Shown here: positions 47,273-50,076 of the stretch, piece by piece
Layout: each line of letters starts with the position of its first letter
Position numbering within the stretch: position 1 is the first letter of the stretch
Source: Candidatus Omnitrophota bacterium
GTDB taxonomy: Bacteria; Omnitrophota; Gorgyraeia; JAFGHF01
Reading direction: 5' to 3'
DNA: 50,076 nucleotides
Assembly (NCBI GenBank): GCA_016939375.1
Contig: JAFGHF010000076.1
Coordinates: 1 to 50,076 of the forward strand
Notes under the pieces: generated by a model
The model's database searches: none
What the model saw: the letters and a program-made list of their open reading frames with translations, nothing else
What the model was told of the DNA's origin: nothing
Made by a program: the position numbers and the translations under genes

Positions 47273-48653
47273 CTTTCTCTCCAAAGCCAAAAAGTCCGTC
47301 CGCGGCGATTAAAGCAGGCCGGCCCTGCCAGGGAGCAAGCTTAGCGATAGCTTCTTCTTCTTTATTTATCTGCACGAATTTCTCCAGCTTTCCGTCTAAC
47401 CATAATTTTTCCAAGGTGAGCGCGTCGTTCCAAAGGTTGTGCGCATATTCTTTTAATTGTTCTATATGCGCGGGGGTAATGATACGGGGACGCAGCGTGC
47501 ACATTATCGGGCCTAAAAGATATACGTTGCCCATCTCGATAGAGACCTTATCCAGCTCCTGCTGCAGCTGCCAGATAAAATCAAAACCCAGGCCCAAGAT
47601 CGCCTCGTTTACCTTTTTTATCGCTTCATCTAAAGGCATCCCCGAGCGCAAAATGGCAGTACTTTGTATCCCGCCTCCGGAACCAACATTGGTGGGAATA
47701 CCGCCAAAGCGGGTGACAAATCCGATTAAACCCACATCGGTGATAAAACAACGAAAGTCGGTCTGCCAGCGCTTGATGAATAATTTTTTGTTATCTTTAT
47801 CGATCCAGGGAAAATCCTCGGCCCATATAGCCAAAGGCACCAAGGGCTGTATTATGTAATCGCCGGCATCCAGGGCACGCTTGATAGACTTCTCGATGTC
47901 TTCTTCTTTGTGGCCGATAATAATGCCGTGGCCGGAATATCCGTGCACAGGCTTTAAGATTATATTATCCCAGTTATCTCGAGCCCACTTTATTAAATCG
48001 GGGATTTCCTCGCCCTCAGGGCCTACCGTAGAACGCGGATAAAACTGCCTGGTCCAGGGGGTGCGCTCCAGTGTTGTCTGGGCCATTTTATCTTTAAACT
48101 CACCAGTGACCGCCTCAAAAACACCCTTGGCCCCTACAGGCTCCATGCCTCTTGGGTTTGTCACCAGGCCTTTTTCTATCGCCCCTAAAAGGCCTTCAAG
48201 TTTGTGCTCTTTCTTTAACTTCACTATCACCTTGTTATTGAAGTCCATAAAGACCGTGGTCACTTTTTGATTCTGCACATATACTTCGCCATCCCTTAAT
48301 TCCAGCTTGGCCGGGTCGACCAATACCGCGCTTACATCAGGCATCTCATTTAGATATTGCACGATGCGGATATTCTCACCCACTTTATCCAGCGTATCTT
48401 CCTCAGCGATAAGGGCGATAAAGGCGGGATTGCCGGGTGAGTATCTTTTATGGGCCCGCAAAAGCATCTGGGCGAAATTCGGTACCGGATTAAGAATAGG
48501 GTCCTCGAAATCGAGCTCGATTTTTAAACCGCTTTTCTCTTTGATTCTCTTCCATCCGATCTTGGCCACCTCTTGGGCCATCCTCTGGTAATCCCAGCCT
48601 CCGGGTGAACCTAAATTCCACTCAGAATGATATCCTAAGAATTTCTCTGACAT
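47259..48653 (-). CDS. ATP-grasp-type enzyme, possible peptide ligase
   Basis: A 464-residue protein whose central part looks like an ATP-grasp fold: WDNIILKPVHGYSGHGIIIG (ATP loop), DAGDYIIQPLVPLAIWAEDFPW, and the metal region of RCFITDVGLIGFVTRFGGIPTNVGSGGG. It resembles glutathionylspermidine-synthase-like or other circularly permuted ATP-grasp proteins, but the exact substrate is unknown. Its ends overlap the neighbouring methyltransferase and peptidase genes. Confidence 0.75.
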   Translation of the reverse strand: MSEKFLGYHSEWNLGSPGGWDYQRMAQEVAKIGWKRIKEKSGLKIELDFEDPILNPVPNFAQMLLRAHKRYSPGNPAFIALIAEEDTLDKVGENIRIVQYLNEMPDVSAVLVDPAKLELRDGEVYVQNQKVTTVFMDFNNKVIVKLKKEHKLEGLLGAIEKGLVTNPRGMEPVGAKGVFEAVTGEFKDKMAQTTLERTPWTRQFYPRSTVGPEGEEIPDLIKWARDNWDNIILKPVHGYSGHGIIIGHKEEDIEKSIKRALDAGDYIIQPLVPLAIWAEDFPWIDKDNKKLFIKRWQTDFRCFITDVGLIGFVTRFGGIPTNVGSGGGIQSTAILRSGMPLDEAIKKVNEAILGLGFDFIWQLQQELDKVSIEMGNVYLLGPIMCTLRPRIITPAHIEQLKEYAHNLWNDALTLEKLWLDGKLEKFVQINKEEEAIAKLAPWQGRPALIAADGLFGFGEKDEDR

Positions 48654-50076
48654 AAGTACTCCTCTATTCTCCTGGCCACCATATCAAAAGGGATCTGGCC
48701 GCCATCCAAAAGAAGCTGATGAAACTTCTTCAATCCCAATTTCTTTTCAAACTTTTTACGTAGATTTTCGATTTCGAATTTACCAATAGTATAACATAAT
48801 TGGTATCCGGGAGTAAGCAGATAATGGCGGACCATCGATTTTACCGTTTTGTGCTCATAACCTAAACCCTCCAGCATCCGCTGGGCGTCTGCGGCCTTAA
48901 ACTTATCTATCCTTATGCCTATATCCAGCATCGCCCTCACCGTACGCCAGGCCTGGCGACGCAGCCCCACTAACCTTTGTAAGGGGTTATCGATATATCC
49001 CAATTCATCGATTAACCACTCGGCATAAGAGGCCCAGCCTTCGTAGAAAAACGGCGATTCGATCTGTCTGCGGATGGGGTTTTTGAGATTACGGCGCAGG
49101 GTGTCTAAGAGATGGTGCCCGGGATAAGTCTCATGGGCACTGACAAATATATATTCGCTATGGATGTCGCCATATAAGCTGCTCTCGGAGCTCTCCACTT
49201 GTCCATAGTCAGCGGTGATATAGAAATATCCCGACTCGCGGCGGTCGGTAGTAACAGGCGCGCTGTAGGAGGCCGAGGCCCTTACCGGGCGCATAAAACC
49301 GGGGGTCTGGCGCACCTTTATATCCTGGCTGGTTTCAGCGGCGATAATATCTTTGCCTTGGAAAAAATCCTTTAACCTCTGCACCTGGCCGGCGTAGAGG
49401 CCAAGCAGCTCTTTGCTGTTCTTGGGCCTTACCTTATAAGCCGCCAATATCTTCTGCCAACTTTTATTAGGGTCTATACGCGCGGCGGTCTCAGCGAGTC
49501 TATTAATCGTCTTTTCATATTCTGCTTGAGCGATGTCGAATATATCTTTGAGGTCCCTTTTATAAGAAAAGGAATCTTTTAATACGCTCTCTAAAAAATC
49601 TCGGTCCCGGCTTACGAATTTGCGCAGCGGCTGGGCAAGAAGAAAAGTTTTGAACTCTTCTAATGCCTTTAGTGTGCCTTTTTTTAAAGGCAGCTGAGCA
49701 TCCCGAAAATAATCTATGGTGGCCTGGGCCATTTCAACGGCCACTTCCATATAGACATAATTGCTTTTTTTGAGGTTTTCCCTGGCTTCTTTTAAAAGGC
49801 GGGGAATTTGGGCGATGCGCGCGCGCAGGTTGCTCTCGGTGTCCTCTTTGACCAGGGCAAACCTGTTAGTGATCTGGTCTATCCCTAAAAGAATGATTTT
49901 TAAGTAAAGCGAAGGGTCATATTGCCAGATCTTGGCTTGCTGGAATTCTCTTAAGAAAGTAGCGATGCTCTGCTTTAAAAGCCCCAGGTCGATTTGGGCC
50001 TCTAGATTCAAGACCTCGGGGTTGAGCTTCTCTAACTGGCGCTTCAGTCCTTTCAGATGGGAAATATTCTGCTTTA
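48635..50076 (-). CDS. DUF885-family zinc peptidase (partial, runs off right edge)
   Basis: The frame is open from the right edge to 48635, giving 480 visible codons; the true N-terminus lies outside. The HETYPGHHLLD motif (HExxH-like, on the minus strand near 49100-49135) and FFYEGWASYAEWLIDELGY are signatures of the family, whose members are secreted or cytosolic metallopeptidases. The N-terminal visible part is helical. It heads a run with the ATP-grasp and methyltransferase genes. Confidence 0.88.
   Translation of the reverse strand, partial: KQNISHLKGLKRQLEKLNPEVLNLEAQIDLGLLKQSIATFLREFQQAKIWQYDPSLYLKIILLGIDQITNRFALVKEDTESNLRARIAQIPRLLKEARENLKKSNYVYMEVAVEMAQATIDYFRDAQLPLKKGTLKALEEFKTFLLAQPLRKFVSRDRDFLESVLKDSFSYKRDLKDIFDIAQAEYEKTINRLAETAARIDPNKSWQKILAAYKVRPKNSKELLGLYAGQVQRLKDFFQGKDIIAAETSQDIKVRQTPGFMRPVRASASYSAPVTTDRRESGYFYITADYGQVESSESSLYGDIHSEYIFVSAHETYPGHHLLDTLRRNLKNPIRRQIESPFFYEGWASYAEWLIDELGYIDNPLQRLVGLRRQAWRTVRAMLDIGIRIDKFKAADAQRMLEGLGYEHKTVKSMVRHYLLTPGYQLCYTIGKFEIENLRKKFEKKLGLKKFHQLLLDGGQIPFDMVARRIEEYLCQRNS

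Noticed and set aside
1..50076. CRISPR array, tRNA or rRNA genes
   Set aside because: No regularly spaced direct repeats and no tRNA- or rRNA-like sequence recognised by eye; the tandem tracts found are too short and lack spacers.

Overview
All recognised genes lie on the minus strand, so transcription runs from right to left. The window looks like a strictly anaerobic, Gram-negative-type bacterium: it has an outer-membrane barrel and Spy-like periplasmic proteins, a group 4 [NiFe] hydrogenase, superoxide reductase with two rubrerythrins, a SufBC-only Fe-S assembly pair, and many interspersed palindromic repeats. The overall style suggests an uncultured lineage such as Omnitrophota; that placement is inference and cannot be proved from this window.

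Layout in coordinate order. 1-1730: nickel uptake (CbiM/NikM, an outer-membrane barrel, NikR), with two candidate NikR boxes. 1730-8420: a 13-gene run headed by a Fur-family regulator with a consensus promoter and Fur box, carrying DUF5320, NifX-like, zinc-ribbon, CoA-binding, methyltransferase, MBL-fold and J-domain proteins and two ferredoxin-containing MinD-type ATPases. 8515-25714: a 17-kb Rex-headed hydrogenase operon. In transcription order it encodes Rex, HydB- and HydG-like diaphorase subunits, a polyferredoxin, NuoH/B/C/D-like subunits, a NuoL-like subunit, MbhDE, Mrp B-C-D-E-F-G, a NuoI-like subunit, the HycI protease, and HypA, F, C, D, E. 25711-36704: an 18-gene Rrf2-headed run for oxidative stress and sulfur/Fe-S chemistry. 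36725-40406: HD-GYP, PilZ, cupin and a TMTC-like membrane TPR protein. 40428-43891: heat-shock genes (short ClpB, Hsp20) and an ArsR regulator. 43931-46460: an ECF sigma / anti-sigma / Spy-like envelope-stress operon. 46499-50076: methyltransferase, ATP-grasp enzyme and a DUF885 peptidase that runs off the right edge.

The most unusual signal is a pair of insertions with the same termini. A 265-bp element carrying a GIY-YIG nuclease gene (16841-17105) sits inside the hydrogenase operon, and an 84-bp gene-less relative (5171-5254) sits in the Fur operon. Both have CCCCGTTA... inverted termini and 4-bp target duplications (CTCA and TTCA). Both are inserted exactly where an ATGA-type stop/start overlap can be reconstructed. 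In both cases the element's right end recreates a Shine-Dalgarno sequence and a GTG start for the downstream gene. No transposase is visible.

Other notable signals: a near-identical 86-bp leader directly in front of clpB and hsp20; a single-domain HypF, a HypA without its zinc domain and no HypB in an otherwise complete hydrogenase operon; a NuoL-like subunit lacking its usual TM5 glutamate; a compound-palindrome repeat family, one copy of which is read in frame inside a permease; and low-complexity micro-repeat tracts at many gene junctions.
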